Shown one piece after another: positions 34,014 to 47,586 of a stretch of 64,000 nucleotides of DNA (position 1 is the stretch's first letter; each line of letters begins with the position of its first letter). Position numbers and translations under genes: made by a program. The stretch covers positions 49,183,898 through 49,247,897 of the forward strand of contig CM044869.1 in the NCBI GenBank assembly GCA_024500155.1. Reading direction: 5' to 3'. The notes below the pieces were generated by a model. The model made no database searches. It saw only the letters and a program-made list of their open reading frames with translations, and was not told the DNA's origin. The DNA is from Chenopodium formosanum. Taxonomy: Eukaryota > Streptophyta > Magnoliopsida > Caryophyllales > Amaranthaceae.

Positions 34014-37000
34014 TTATGCTCGCAATTGCCGTGGAGGATAGGTAGTACTTGGTGTATTTGAAATCGAATCTTTAGGACCAAGATCATCAATTGGTGGGCG
34101 CTGTTTGTGATAATCAGTTATTGATTGAAAAGCGATAGCCAGTGCGAGTGCCTGCAAAAAAGGAAAATTAAAAAACTGAAGCAAAATGACCTTTCAAATA
34201 CACTAGGTTACTCACTCAAATAATAAGTTGGACATGGGAAAAGTCCAAGCGCCTGATTTAGCCTTTGGTCCCAAAGGTGCTTAGTGTTTATGCCAATATA
34301 GAAAACCAAAGCATCCAGCAAAATTGGGGTGAAATGAAATTATTGGGATTCGAGTGACACAATAATCTAGGATGCAAGTATTGGTATCAGATTGCAAAAC
34401 AATTGACATGTCCCACAGAAAAATTGAAAATCTTACAATGTGATCATGCTGAGGAGGGGCATAGATGCCAGTCGTGACAGTAGTTCTCCTTCGAATGTCA
34501 GTTGAAGTTGAGTTAGCTATTGGATCGAATCCAACAGGTATAACCATCACGGGCATGCCAACAAGGTTTCCCATGCAAACTTTCTCCCAGTCAGTTGCAT
34601 TACCAATAAATGCATCAACTGTAAAACTTTCACGCACTTCTTGAATTAATCTTCCTCTTGCTCTTTGTGCCTGCAAAATATCTGGATATTAGGGTTTTCA
34701 AATCTGTACTTTGAGTATAATAAACCTTTCTTCCCAACAAAACTGCAGATGTCACACAACAAGTACTCTATCATCTTTGAAAGGAAAAGCTAGTGGGACT
34801 TATGGAACTATAATTAGTTTGGCAAAATTTCTCAATAGAAAAATGTTATAAATCATAGTTCTCGAGAAAATCAAACATGATAATCTCCAATCTACACCTA
34901 AACATAAGAAAGTGTGTGTGTGTTGGGGGGGGGGGGGGGGGGAGCTTGTTAAGTATGTGTAGTATACTTACTGGTACCCTCGTACTTTTAACTTTTACTT
35001 ATGGTACAAAATTATTTTCAGATTACACTCGGTACCCCTGTACTTTAGGCTTCATTGCTACTGTGATCAAACCATTAATGAACTTTATTAATGCTGAGGA
35101 TGAAGGCTCAAATCTCCAGTTCTTAATTTTTCAATCAGAATTAACACAGCTGCAAGACCATAAACTGCTATACATGTATATATTATCTATTTCTATAGGT
35201 GGAATAAGTGGAGTCCTTGAGTCGCCAAGGTTGATCAGGTCAGGTTGCATACTTGCATTCATGAAATTTGGAAGGTTATAAAGACTTAATTTACATGTGA
35301 GGCATCCATCAGCATAAACTCAAAATCATATTAGTGAAGTCAACAGCATGATCAATCTCTCAAATAGATGCCAAACACTGTCCACTATCACGTTTCAGGA
35401 AACTTGTATTTAACATATCAGAAATTTTTTATATAGATGCCAAAGCATCATGAAAATATTATATACAGAAAATATGAATAACCTGCATATAATCTACTGC
35501 AGTAACGACTCGCGCACGTCGCAGCTCAGATGGCCATTGATCCTGAGCTTCATATTCATCATCCAGCCCAGAGCGCTGCCACTCATCAAAATGAGCTAGC
35601 ATATCAACATCCATTGTGAAATTTAAAATTCCTTGGACAGAGTCAACCGTGTAATTGAGTTGGAAAGGAATCATGTTAACGCCCTTTGATGCAAGTACAT
35701 TAACAACCTGAAATTAGGCAAATAAAGCAGGTTAAAAAGAAAATAGGTACCATAAAAGAATTTCATCCATGACTCAACAATGAACATTAATTCACTAATG
35801 AATGTAGGTTTCTCTTTCTGCTTTGGTGAACAAAAATGCACACCTCCTTCTCAGAATCATCAAGATATCCAACAGTGAGTTTTGTGAGATCAACATCAAA
35901 AGGATCACCAAAGGGCATATTCCTTGAAGACAGGTCATCTGGATCCTTGCCTCGAATGTTATCTAGAATGACAGCACAATCTGCTGCACTTCTGCAAAAA
36001 GGGCCAAGCTTATCCTGTTTAATTAACAGTAACATTAAATTCCGAAATATCAGCTATTCTGAGAGTAAGAGAATGAATATGAGGCAAGTTTCATAGCAAA
36101 TACTCCTCCATTCCCAAAAATAAATAAAAAAATAAAATTATATTTGTTAGTAGCATTTAGTTTGTCAAGAATAAATCATTAGTATACAGGTCTCGCTGAT
36201 ATATTATCAGACAGATATGGAAAATTATTAACTAAATAGATGAGCAGATAATATGGAGTGGAGGGAGTAGCATGAAAACTGAAGAAGTTGAATTCTTACC
36301 AAACTTTCTGATATACTCATCACACCTGTTCGACCAACAGTACCAAAGGTTGGCCGTAAAGCAGATACACCACAACGAGCAGCAGGGTAAGTCATTGAGC
36401 CTACAGTTTCTGATCCAATGGCAAAAGGCACCATGCCTATCATCAAAGCATATCACCTCTTTAGGGGACTATGGAAATAACAAACTAATCAATTTCTGTG
36501 AAGTGAAAGCAAGCTGATAAACATAAAGAACACGATTGAACTGCTCTTTTCAGCCCAAAATTCGTTGTCTGTGACTTCTATGGTTAAGGTCAGCTCATTT
36601 GAGTATTAAGTTGCTGAAAAATGTGCAATTACAAACATTGTATAATGTATATGGATGTATCTCAAAGCTTTAGACAAATACTAAGACTATTATATTTTTA
36701 TACTAATACGATCAACAGCATTAGGAAGTTAAACCTTATAAACGCAAAGAAGCAAAACGAATATATTTTAGGAACACGCGGGGCATACTAATTGAAATGA
36801 CCCCAAATAGAACCAAAATTTTGTCTAATAAATGGCAGGCAGTGATTTGTAGGGGGAAAAGGTGAAAAATAACCTGCGGATGTGCAAGCAGCAGGCCCAG
36901 CAGAAGAACCAGTTGAAAACTCCTCTATGTTCCATGGGTTCCTTGTCCTGCCTCCAAACCATATGTCATCATAGGCCAGCGAACCAGTCACAAGCTTTGC

Positions 37001-40000
37001 AACAAGAACTGCACCTGTAGACTTTAACCTGCCAGACATAAAAACTACATTTAATATCTACGTTTATAAAAAAAACGAGGCTACATTCAATAGCTTAATT
37101 TCATGAGAAAAGAAAGATTATTGCACAGGTAGAAAGGGATTTTTCTTTTGGACCTTTTATAAACCCAAGCTTCAAAATCAAGCACTTGATCTTTGAAACT
37201 TTGGGAACCCCAAGTTGTCTTATACTGGGGAACTGCAATTATATCTTTCAATCCATAAGGAATCCCATGAAGAGGACCTGCAAAGATTTTAACATACAGA
37301 TCATGTAACTGAGTATTTTGCAAAGGGAGATACAAAGTTTACATTTCCTTCCAGCATCTCCATCTCCACTTCTACAATTCTATAAATGTTACTGTTGACG
37401 ACAACTTTCCTTATACTACCCATAGCAATCTATTTTGGTTCAAGTTCAACTGAGAAACTGTATTTTTGACATTTGTGAGAAGATATGATACAACCATCTG
37501 TCAAATAAAAGCCTCAGTTCTGTAACAAATTCTTATAAAAACTCCACTTAGCTAAGTTAATATCTTAACGAGTCAAAATTAGCAGTTGCATACAAGTTCA
37601 GCACTCATACATTGAACAGATACAGAAATGTGAGTGACTAAACGTCAAGAAGATACACATAAAAATACCTAAATATACACCCTCAGAAAGCAGCCTATCA
37701 GCTTCTTTTGCTTGCTTGTATGCTAGTTCTTCTGTAACAGTCACCACGGATTGGAGAACATGATTATACCTGGCAGAGACTAAAAACTGAGAAACTTGGA
37801 AGCAAGATGACACTATAAATCAATTAAATAATTACTACCCTCATTTCCGGATCATATCCTAAGTACCCTTGGGTCTCTTTCTGCATTTTATTTTATGCTA
37901 ATGTAAGCAGAGATGCCTAGATTCAAGACATTAACTTTTGATATTTGAATTTTTACATTAAGGTACAAAAAGGGACAAAAAACTTTTGTAAATACAGAAG
38001 GTAACATCTAATATATCTGGGGCAACACTGAAATTTGGGTGCTATAATATTTCCATTACTTTTATATAGAAAGGATAAAACATTAAGCAAAGAAAATAGT
38101 ACACCTTTTCAATCTCTTGAGGAAAATTTCAGTAAGCTCAACAGATGAAATCTTCTTCGCCTTAAGGAGCTGTCCCAGTTCAAGAATCTAATCTTACCAA
38201 CAAAAAGGAGACAAGATACAAATTATGGAGGCGGGAAGAAATGCACTAATAACAGAAGTCAAAGAAATGCACTAATAGAAGTCAAAGAAAGTATCTAAGA
38301 AGCAGATATAGAAGAAGTGCAGAAAACTCACACTCATAAAGGCAATATCCTCCTCATTGGTAGGCCTCTGAATGTCAGGGAAAGAAGGGTAGGAAAATGT
38401 TTTTTTTGCAGGTTCTGCTTGCTTAGCACCCCAATCAGGGTTAAAAACTAAAACAGATGGATATTTCAGTCCTCCATTAGAAGTAGCGACTAGTTTGCGA
38501 TCAGCTTTAGTAATAGGGAGGGTAAATTCTGAAGCCTCCTTTACAATATCAACCATCTAAATTGCAGACAAACTTTTAGCACTACAACCTTGAAACATAT
38601 TAATAGTAAGTCTAATACTAAGAACTTCACATGCATCCAAAGAGAATCACCTTCTTGTCACTCAAGAAATCAGCATCAAGCATATGAAATGCATTGTGCA
38701 TGGAGAAATTGCTACTGGCACTTCTAGATTGCATGCTGCAAACTTCGGATTTATACTTTTTACTGTCCTAATTGCAAAGAAAACAACATTCTCAGTCAGC
38801 ATATAATACATGAAAAGAAAGAAAAAAAAAATTCTATTTTTTAGGTAGGCGGCATTGAAAATTTGATCCAATTGAATATGCTTATTCTTTATTCTCAGCA
38901 GAAAACAACTAAACATATATCTCTCCTCAAAGAATGCTAGCAGTTTATTATCATCACTATGCTTAAACGTCAATTGTTTAAGCAGGGAGATGCAATAACA
39001 TCCTCCCCCCAAGACTACATACCAAACAAATCATGTTATCTTTTCTGAAACTTAGAACACATATCAAATGAAAACAATTCAGCTGGGCCAAAACTGCAAT
39101 TCTACCTAAGATTTGATACCAGAGGGTGCTCGTAGTAGGCTGGCTGCTCTACCTAAACCAATTATCAACTTCAAGGAGCTTTGGAGTGGCTGCCGAGGGG
39201 GAAGAATGGACTGTTGAACTAGTGTATCCAGATCCCCCTAATGAATAGACATTTAAATACTTGCGGACAAAAGGGAGCTTGACTGCAAGACCCACCCCAT
39301 TACACTTTGCTGCTAAGCTTGTGAATGTTGTGATTGATAGCCACAAAATGGGTGCATTTTGTGTCTATCAATCACAACATAGGAAGAAGTTGGACTCTTA
39401 AATATATACTCCTTCCGTCCCTAAATTACATTCCTACTTCTCTCTATTATGTGAGGAATAAATGCTAGAAGTAGGAATGTAGTTTAGGGACGGAGGGAGT
39501 ACATGGTCTGTTCTCAGTGAAGCTTCACAGTAATGATGCTCATCAAGGTTAAGATTGTGCTAGACTTATCTGGACAATCAGTTTCCTGTTGCCATGTAGA
39601 ATTTGAATCTACTGCTAAAAAATGACCCATTTAAATGTGCATACCCTTCATATAACAACCAATCCCATATGATATTGATTATATCCTTATAAAATTATAA
39701 ACAGTTGAACAATCGCACTGAAAATACAAGCGTTAACTTAACAAAACAGAGGTAACATTTACCAAACACTTTTACACAATCAGCTATTTACAATCATCTA
39801 GTAAATGGAGGTAATATTTACCAAACACTTTTACACAATCAACTATTACAATCATCTAGTCAAACCAGCTAATATTATGAGCTATTCAAACCAGTTGATG
39901 ACAACCATCTAGTCAAACCCGCAAATATAATGAGCTATTCAAACCAGTTGATGAATATATTTACAACCATGAACCATCTAGTCCAATTAAATCAGCTATA

Positions 40001-40785
40001 TCAATCAGCTACGAGGGTCTATGTCCGTCCCAAAATGGCTAATACGGTCAAGACACACACTAGTTTGGCCATTACAACATACAAGTAAATAATTAAACAT
40101 CATTAAAAAATTATACTGTCTCCGTTTCATAATATTTGCAACAATTTGACATAAAATAGAGAGAAAAAAAATGTAATTGTTGCAAATAATACCAAAAGGA
40201 GATAGTATAAAAGTTGATATTACTAAATTATTTTTTAATATCTACTCAACAACATTACACTTGACACCATTTAGTTTTAATATAAACCATGTCAATCATT
40301 CTACCAAACAAGGGATCACAAAATCTCAACAACCCAACAATGCTCACAAAACACTCCCGACTAAATTAACCCACAATTTTACCCAACCCCATAAGAACAA
40401 ACTAATTGCATCATCAACAGCAATACATTTAAAATAAAAAAAAAATAATAATAAAATAAAATAAAAAAAAATAAAAAAAAAAATCAAAATAGATAAAAAT
40501 AGTAAGGAGAAATTACACAAAAAGTCTTGGAATGAGACAGGCAAATTTGTGAAGGTGTAAGAAAGTAGGCGCAGGAGCAAATATGAGAGAAGAGAAAGGT
40601 GATACCATAGTGTTGGTGTTAATGTTGATGTCTTTGAAATTGGAGCAGCAAAAGGAAACATGAACAAATGAGAATAATAAAAACATAGTAGTAATTGTAG
40701 TAGTAGTGAAAAAAAACAGTGAAGAAGAAGAACGTGTCTTTGAATGAAGAAGAGCAGTAAAACAGATGTCATTTGGGTTTGCCAT
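34014..40785 (-). CDS. amidase-signature enzyme (At5g07360-like)
   Basis: Serine amidohydrolase of the amidase-signature family; natural substrate unknown. Twelve exons were traced from splice sites and phase: 40785-40606, 38767-38651, 38556-38332, 38187-38105, 37769-37669, 37277-37154, 37028-36874, 36436-36300, 36014-35844, 35707-35483, 34670-34437 and 34151-34014, about 629 residues. The Ser-cisSer-Lys triad is visible: Lys in GIPYGLKDII (about 246), cis-Ser in FSTGSSAGPA (about 319) and nucleophilic Ser in GSETVGSMTYPA (about 342). The C-terminal blocks IGNATDWEKVCMGNLVGMP and GIYAPPQHDHIALALAIAFQ fit the plant subgroup, not bacterial-type GatA or indole-3-acetamide hydrolase. The first exon is the weakest part; it would add a hydrophobic, Thr-rich N-terminus that may be a signal anchor. 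Without it the model begins at 38767 or at the Met at 38556. Confidence 0.88.
34925..34942. repeat. poly(G) run of 18 in an amidase intron
   Basis: Preceded by a short (TG)n. Such runs are prone to length error in assemblies. It lies in the intron between exons 10 and 11. Confidence 0.9.
39409..39499. mobile_element. Stowaway-like MITE, 91 bp, in amidase intron 1
   Basis: Flanked by TA (39407-39408 and 39500-39501). The ends CTCCTTCCGTCCCTAAATTA and its complement pair almost perfectly for about 40 bp. The loop region (CTCTATTATGTGAGGAATAAATG) resembles that of the copy at 2500-2590. Confidence 0.9.
39749..39957. repeat. two adjacent tandem duplications in amidase intron 1
   Basis: A unit of about 59 bases beginning GAGGTAAYATTTACC occurs at 39749 and 39808. 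It is followed by a unit of about 52 bases beginning ATCTAGTCAAACC at 39854 and 39906. The copies differ at a few positions. Confidence 0.85.
40117..40205. mobile_element. Stowaway-like MITE, 89 bp, in amidase intron 1
   Basis: TA flanks it (40115-40116 and 40206-40207). The ends CTGTCTCCGTTTCATAATA and ACCAAAAGGAGATAG are inverted but diverged. An internal TTTGCAACAA / TTGTTGCAAA pair gives the hairpin. Confidence 0.65.
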
Positions 40786-41042
40786 ACGCGTCGTTGACCT
40801 CTTTCTGCTGCTTTTTTTCATCGCCTCTTTACTCTTTCTTCTTCCTTTGTGGTTTTCTAATTACAACTTTAATAAACATGGGATTAGAAAGAATTAAGAA
40901 TAGTCTTTAACCTTAATTAATAAGAAAACCCAAGTGTATTAAGTGCTTGTAGATATTTAACAACCTTTTAATCTTTTATTGCAGGTGGCCCCAAATATCA
41001 TTCTATTCTAATTGGAATTTTAAACAAAGGATTAAAATAGTA

Positions 41043-41365
41043 CTTCCTCCATTTCATAATGTTAGTTGCATATGGAATCAATCACATAAAATAAGAAAAC
41101 AAATATATTTGGAATCTTACATTAAAGTACAACAGATTTCATAATTAGTTTACCTTATTTAACTTTTTTGATTTTTCATTAGAAAAACACAAGTCATAAT
41201 TGCATAATTTAAGGTAAAAATTTTCTTACTTAGAGTTATATCATCAATCCACAATCAATTAATTCCAAAAAAAATCAAGTTATAAATGAAATATATTGAA
41301 TATGGGTGAATCAATTTAAAACGCCCAAAATAATATACGGGACTAACATTATGAAACGGAGGGAG
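41043..41365. mobile_element. Stowaway-like MITE, 323 bp
   Basis: The ends CTTCCTCCATTTCATAATGT and ACATTATGAAACGGAGGGAG, flanked by TA (41041-41042 and 41366-41367), pair over 20 bp with two mismatches. The next inner bases (TTAGTTGCAT and GACTA) diverge. Confidence 0.75.
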
Positions 41366-41521
41366 TACTTGTTTTTATTAATAAGAAAATTCAAATTTAT
41401 CATATGTTTGTAGATAAATAAATAACAATCTTTTATTGCATTGAGCCCCAAATACCATGCTAAGATTGCTGACCATGCTAACCATTAAGTAGGATTTATT
41501 TATTTATTTATGAAATTAGTA

Positions 41522-41784
41522 CTCTCTCCAAATTAAAACTTCGTTATGGGTTGATTTCGCGGTTATTATTAAGCTTAAATAAAAAGAAATAATAACATAT
41601 TGGAAAAATAAATTTACATGGGGTTTGTAAAAAAGTAGAGAGATTGAAAAAACAAAATTTTATATGGGGAAGCTAATTTTGCACAAATATTGTTGTAAAT
41701 TGGTGGGTATTTTAATGTAAATGAGTCGCTCATTTTAAGACTAAAATTAGGCCAAAAGGGTCGAAATTTTGGGGACGGAGGGAG
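41522..41784. mobile_element. Stowaway-like MITE, 263 bp
   Basis: TA flanks it (41520-41521 and 41785-41786). The left end CTCTCTCCAAATT pairs imperfectly with AATTTTGGGGACGGAGGGAG at the right. Confidence 0.55.
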
Positions 41785-41851
41785 TATTCGACAAGTGTTT
41801 TTTACTGTTTATTTAGAAGATAAACTGAATCTTCCTCTTTTATTAAGCAAA

Positions 41852-43226
41852 CTAGGTTAAGTCACGTGCCATGCACGGTAATAATTAAACTTTACAACAA
41901 AAATTATAAAGGATGGTGTTAATTATTCAACAATAATTTATCCCAAAAAAAAAAATTGTAACAAAATAACTTGAATTTTAATTTATACCAAATTCATAAA
42001 GGTTATTGATGAATTGAATTTTATTAAAAAAAATAAATAATATAGTAATAGAAATTTAGAAGCTATAAGGTTTTACACAAGAAAATGAAAATATTAGCTT
42101 ATAATTTGTTCACACACTTTGACCCATATATGAACTCATGTACATTTGTCCTTATAATTTGTTGACACACTTTGACAGGCATAATATAAAAATTTAGTTG
42201 ATTTTATATTACTTTATGATAATTAGTATTATGTAATCAACTTTTTTAAAATATATATTTTTAGTGAGTAGTAGGGGTTTTACATTGCATAATTTCATAG
42301 ATCAGAGTAATTAGATTTTAGAAAAGTGATTGGTATAGCTGATTGTTTAAAACTAATTGATTTTGTGAAATGACCAATAAACTAATTGTAGGGTAGGTAG
42401 TTCATATTAGAAATTTTAATTAAATGGGGGTATAAGTGTCATTTCAATATAAGAATTGAATAGGCTAATTGAAAAAGCTCCCAAAAGGATCTTTTTGAAA
42501 AAGAGCTTATTTAGTGGAATAACCTCTTTAAATAAGCTACTTACCAAACACCTTGAATTGACTTATTTAATAGTCAATAAGCTAATGTAGGTCAAATAAG
42601 CTAGTTACCAAACACATCCCATGTTGTTGGATTATTGTCATAATGTTTGCTTTTATAATTTTTATTTTTTTTCATAATTTTAATAATATCTAATTAAAAA
42701 TATAGATGGTCAAAGTTGTGTCTCGACAATTCTAGCTTATAAAAAATGGAGGGAGTATAATATAATAGAATGATTTTATGATTTTGTTCGGTTGTTCTTA
42801 TAAACATTAGATATAATTTTAAGATTTATTCAAACTATGCTACCAAAATTATTTTTCTATTTTTAATTTAAATAAATTAGACTGTCAAATGATAAAATTG
42901 GAAAAAAAATTGATAATATTATAATAATCTTAGATAATGATGTATTTCAATACCTTATTTTTAATCTATAGTATATTTCAATATTTGTAATTAATAAATA
43001 TCTCGTATATAGAAAGAGTATATGTTAAAAAAAATTAATTGAGTATGATTGGATTAAATGTGCTATCAAAATGGAAATAAGAATTATTTGTATGTTATAA
43101 AATGGAAGTCATTAAATTTCAACAACAAACACAAAAAAAAAAAAAAAAAAAAGGAAAGAAAAAAAGGCGAGAAATTTTGTAATGACATCGTGACAAGTGT
43201 CACTTTAGGTTTGCTTTTAGTATAGG
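41852..43226 (-). mobile_element. probable non-autonomous Helitron, 1.38 kb
   Basis: On the minus strand it ends with CGTGC-ATG-GCACG, about ten bases, then CTAG at 41855-41852 followed by T. The proposed 5' end is CCTATACTAAAAGC at 43226, preceded by A; the usual first base T has become C. The interior is AT-rich with no protein and contains a lone Stowaway end (GGAGGGAGTATAAT at about 42750) and a Tourist-like segment (CTTACCAAACACC) at 42540-42615. The 5' end is less sure than the 3' end. Confidence 0.55.
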
Positions 43227-43673
43227 TTAATTGATTGATTTAGTTGTGAGAGAAGACTGGCTTACATACATGAATTTTTTTTCTAAAATTAAAGGTTGTC
43301 CATAGTAAGCATTTTGAGCTCTTGATAAATTTGGGACATCAAAAGACATGGAAAGAGGAGATTTGTTTAAGTTTAGAAAAACAAAATTTTGTTGTTTGAA
43401 AAGTATAAAATAGAGAGTAAAAAAAGAAAAAATTTCAATGATAATCTACATTTTTTTTTAGGTAAGTAAGATGAATAATTATCGAAAATGTTATGGAGTA
43501 CCTTTTTGGCTCATGAGATTGACCCGATCTTAATTTACGTGTTCAACCAAAGAATTTTTGGCCCTAATATTAGCTTGGGCCGACCAAGTGGGTTGATTAA
43601 GCTCAATTTAGTTTATTTGGCCCGTCCCAGCCTGTCCTTTGGTCACATGATCACATCTTACGAAAACCACCTA

Positions 43674-43967
43674 CTCCCTCTGTCCCTAAAAGTTCTACCC
43701 TTTTGGCATAATTTTAGTCCCAAAATAATCGACCCATTTGCATTAAAATACCTACCAATTTAAAATAATATTTGTGTAAAATTAGTTTCTCCATATATAT
43801 TTTTGTTTTTTCATGTACTTTTAATACTTTTTCTTTCTACTTTTTTTACAAACCCCGTGTAAATTTATCTTATCAATATACTTTTACTTTTTTTTCTTCT
43901 ACGATTTAACTTTTTTAATACCCATGAAATCAACTCAAAAGGGTCGTTCTTCTGAGGACGGAAAGAG
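43674..43967. mobile_element. Stowaway-like MITE, 294 bp
   Basis: TA flanks it (43672-43673 and 43968-43969). The left end CTCCCTCTGTCCCTAAAAG pairs with TCTGAGGACGGAAAGAG at the right, and the inner AAAGTTCTACCC pairs with GGGTCGTTCTT imperfectly. Confidence 0.65.
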
Positions 43968-44159
43968 TATTAAAAGGGTCAAGACTTTACATGGGAATTG
44001 TGTATGCCGTGCCACCACATTAGTTTCCATTGGCGCGCTTTTTTGTATAATTTTGATCTCTGACTAAATTGTGCTATTTAAACCCTAGACTACGAAATTC
44101 AGCATTTCTTACAAGTAACAACAAAATTCAGATTTCAGAGAACTCACTTCAATCCAAAA

Positions 44160-45801
44160 ATGGCGCTATTATTTTTCGCTCTCGATTTACGTACTCTCTC
44201 TCCTCCATTACTGTCACAACTGAAGCAGGTTAAGCTCGCTCTCTCCTCTTCATTACGCCTTAATTCATCCTTTTCCACTTCGAATTATTTTCTCTCTCTT
44301 CAATTTATTTGCATTGTTACTTTGCTTCGTTTATTTTGAATTTTGATTATGTTTAATTTCGATGATTTTGTGATTTATTTTCAATTCAAATTTTGCTGAT
44401 GTTCAATGTTTTTTTTGTTCATAAATCAGTTTTTATTTGCATCGTTAATTTACTTCATTTCCTGTAAATTTTGTTTATGTTTAATTTCGATGATTTTGTG
44501 ATTTATTTCACTTCAAATTGTGCTGCTGTTCAATGTTTGATTTGTTCGTGAATCAGTGTTTATTTGCATCATTAATTTGCTTCCTTTCCTGTAAATTTTG
44601 TTTATGTTTGATTTCGATGATTTGCGATTCATTTTTTTTACAAATTTTGTTGATGTTGAAATTTTGATGTGTTTGTGAATCAGTGCTTGTTAGAGCTGGC
44701 GAATTTGTATGCCTTTTCTGCTCCGACGTCAAAATTGAAGCGTCGTAAAATTGATTCCTCGCTTGAAGATCGCATTGGCTTGTGTTACTTGCAACGTTCT
44801 GCTGCTTTTTCCTTTGATGAGGTACACTATGATGCTTGAGTTTTGTTTTCCGGACGTTAGGGTTTTATAAGTTTTGATCAATTTGATGTCTGTTTCAAAA
44901 CTAGTGAATTATTTCATTATTCAAGTTCAACAAACGAGGATTTCACATTACATTGAGTAGCATTGGACTGCTATTGATGTTTGCCTGATTCATGTTTCAT
45001 TTAAGATTGTGTAGTGTATTTTGTTTGATTTATGCCTTATTGGCAAATTTCAGGATGAATTTCTGTAAATATTATGTTAAAAAAATTTGTCTTGCTACAT
45101 TGCTGTGATTATTTGATACTTTGTAATTATTAATTATTACTGTCTTTTTTTGCTTTATGTGAAAGCTGTTTTACAATACAAATTGATTTTAAAGCAGCAT
45201 GTTTGAGATTTCCACATAGCATAGTCGCAAACTCGCAATTGGCATTTATCTATCGTTAAGTTGTTACTTCTTTTTGTTTGATTCAAAGTGCTGTAATAGC
45301 ATATGATCAAATGTCTTCAAAAATTAGCCTTTTATTCTCTAAGATATTGTAATTTGCTGATACTAAGTGTGATGTTAGCTTCAAAAATGACTACTTTTGC
45401 ATCATTGTGAGAAGCTTAGATTTTTTTATATACTTTGACAACCTCTTATTATTAGAGCCATCTGACAATCCATTAAATGGTTGAACTAAAACTTATGAAC
45501 AGTGTCTAGCGTGTGAGTATCACACAGAATAATTATCTTGAATGTGTCTCATTTAAAGTTGTTACTGTATCTTAATTACCTAATGCTTAGTAATATAGTG
45601 CCAAGATGTGTGAACATGTGTCTGAAATGAGTATGTTTCTGTTTGCATGAGCAGCTTAAAGTTGTGTACTCTCCCCGGGGAAGTAGCTTCAGTCTTCGTG
45701 ATTTCCATTATGCTGTCAACCACTTGCCCTCTGATTCCTATTCACCTCCCTTATTTGAAGATTCTGGATCAAACATTTTAAGTAAGCCCCCCCCACCCCT
45801 C

Positions 45802-45859
<58 letters not shown>

Positions 45860-45886
45860 TCCACCTACATCAGTCATATTCCCACA

Positions 45887-45967
<81 letters not shown>

Positions 45968-47555
45968 TGCTGATTTGGTGTAATATGCAGACCTTATTGT
46001 CAGTGATGAAGTGTTGAACTCTGCTGGTGGCAAAGATTCAGAGAAGAAATTAATTCTTATCAGCTCATGTTTACTAGGAAATCTGGAATATAATGCTAAA
46101 AAGACTCTCATGGTAAAATGTGATCGGTACCCTACAAAGATTCAATCTCTCTTGCAGATTGTCAATACTTTCCATTTGAAATTCATTGTTGTATACTCTT
46201 GACAGGATGCTGCCGACAGATGCATATCTGTGGAATTTTTGTTCCTTGAGCAAAAGTCAAGCCAACTCAGTGACATCTCAGAAAATATAAACAAATTTAG
46301 AGGACAAATATGCGATCTTGAAAACTGCTCGTTTAATGCATATCTTCCAGGTGAGCTGTTGCACTTTGTCTTTGAGATGGTGATTTGATGGTTTAATTTA
46401 TCAGTAAATTTTACCCCATTGGTGCTCTCAATTATACATTTTCAACTCTTTATCTTTGTTTTCCAAAGCAGCTTCATGCCGGTTTGGACAGTTTTTCACC
46501 ACTTATATATCTCTGTGTACCTAGTTACCTACATTTCATGCTTAAATTCCTCAATCTTTAGGTGAACTAAATGAATTCTCTAGTTGAATGATGAAGCGTG
46601 GAGTTCTTAGGCTGGGTCAACCTAGGAGGCTAGGATTTAGAGAGTTTATGGTCTTGCTAATACCCTCAACTCCGAAGCATAAAAGAAGCAAATAATAAAA
46701 AATCTCTATCTACTATCCACTTCCCTTCAAAGGTGGATTTTCGATCACAAATATCGCATTTTTCCAGATTCATTAGAAATATCTTCTTAGTACTAGTTCT
46801 GGAAGTGATGTCAGTGACCTGACTTATATATCTGGCAATCTTATTTTGTGAATACGTTATTGCATGATTTTGCATTGCTGAAAAGCATCCATTATCTTTG
46901 ATGCATGTAGTTTGTTGTTCTCTACCTTACCAAGTGGATAACTGCAGATGGACAGGTATTTAACGGCCTGGCAAAAAGATGGCTTAGAGAGTTGACGGAG
47001 AGCACAGAAGAATTGTTGGAGGCTAATTTTCTTTTCCAGAAGAGCATTGCTGGTTCTGTTAACCGAATATGTTGCAGATTGTGCCGTTCCATAAACCAGA
47101 TAATGGATGGGTTCAATCTTTGTGAGGTACATATTAAACTTTAGTGACAAGACATTAAAATATAGAATCCATGATGAAAGTTCAAAATGTGCACATATAT
47201 AGAGTTTGGATTCCCATTTTGCTTGTGGATATATTACCTGAACTTCTACTCCTTCTGATTTTTTGGTATACCATTTCTCTTGGGCTACTTTATTAAGGAT
47301 ATCAATGAAATGTCTAAACAACCAATGTCAGTAGTGAAAAGTAGAAGAGAGACAATAGCTTAATTTTCAAATAAATAATAACTCCACACATGTGAGTAGT
47401 TAAGAAGCAAGAGAGAGACTAATAAAGTAAAGACTAAAGAGTAGTGCTGGTTACAACATTTAAGTTACCAAAAAAAGAATTGGTAGAATTGATTCAAAAC
47501 ATCGTAGAAAGAATATTGTAGAACCCCCCCTCCCCACCCCCCCCCCCCCCACCCC

Positions 47556-47586
<31 letters not shown>

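Noticed and set aside
40344..40772. 142-codon Leu/Phe-rich membrane-like frame on the minus strand
   Set aside because: It overlaps the proposed first exon of the amidase in another frame and depends on low-complexity T-rich sequence.
45716..46111. 131-codon antisense frame rich in HTHTHT and RERERE
   Set aside because: It is a translation of the dinucleotide microsatellites.
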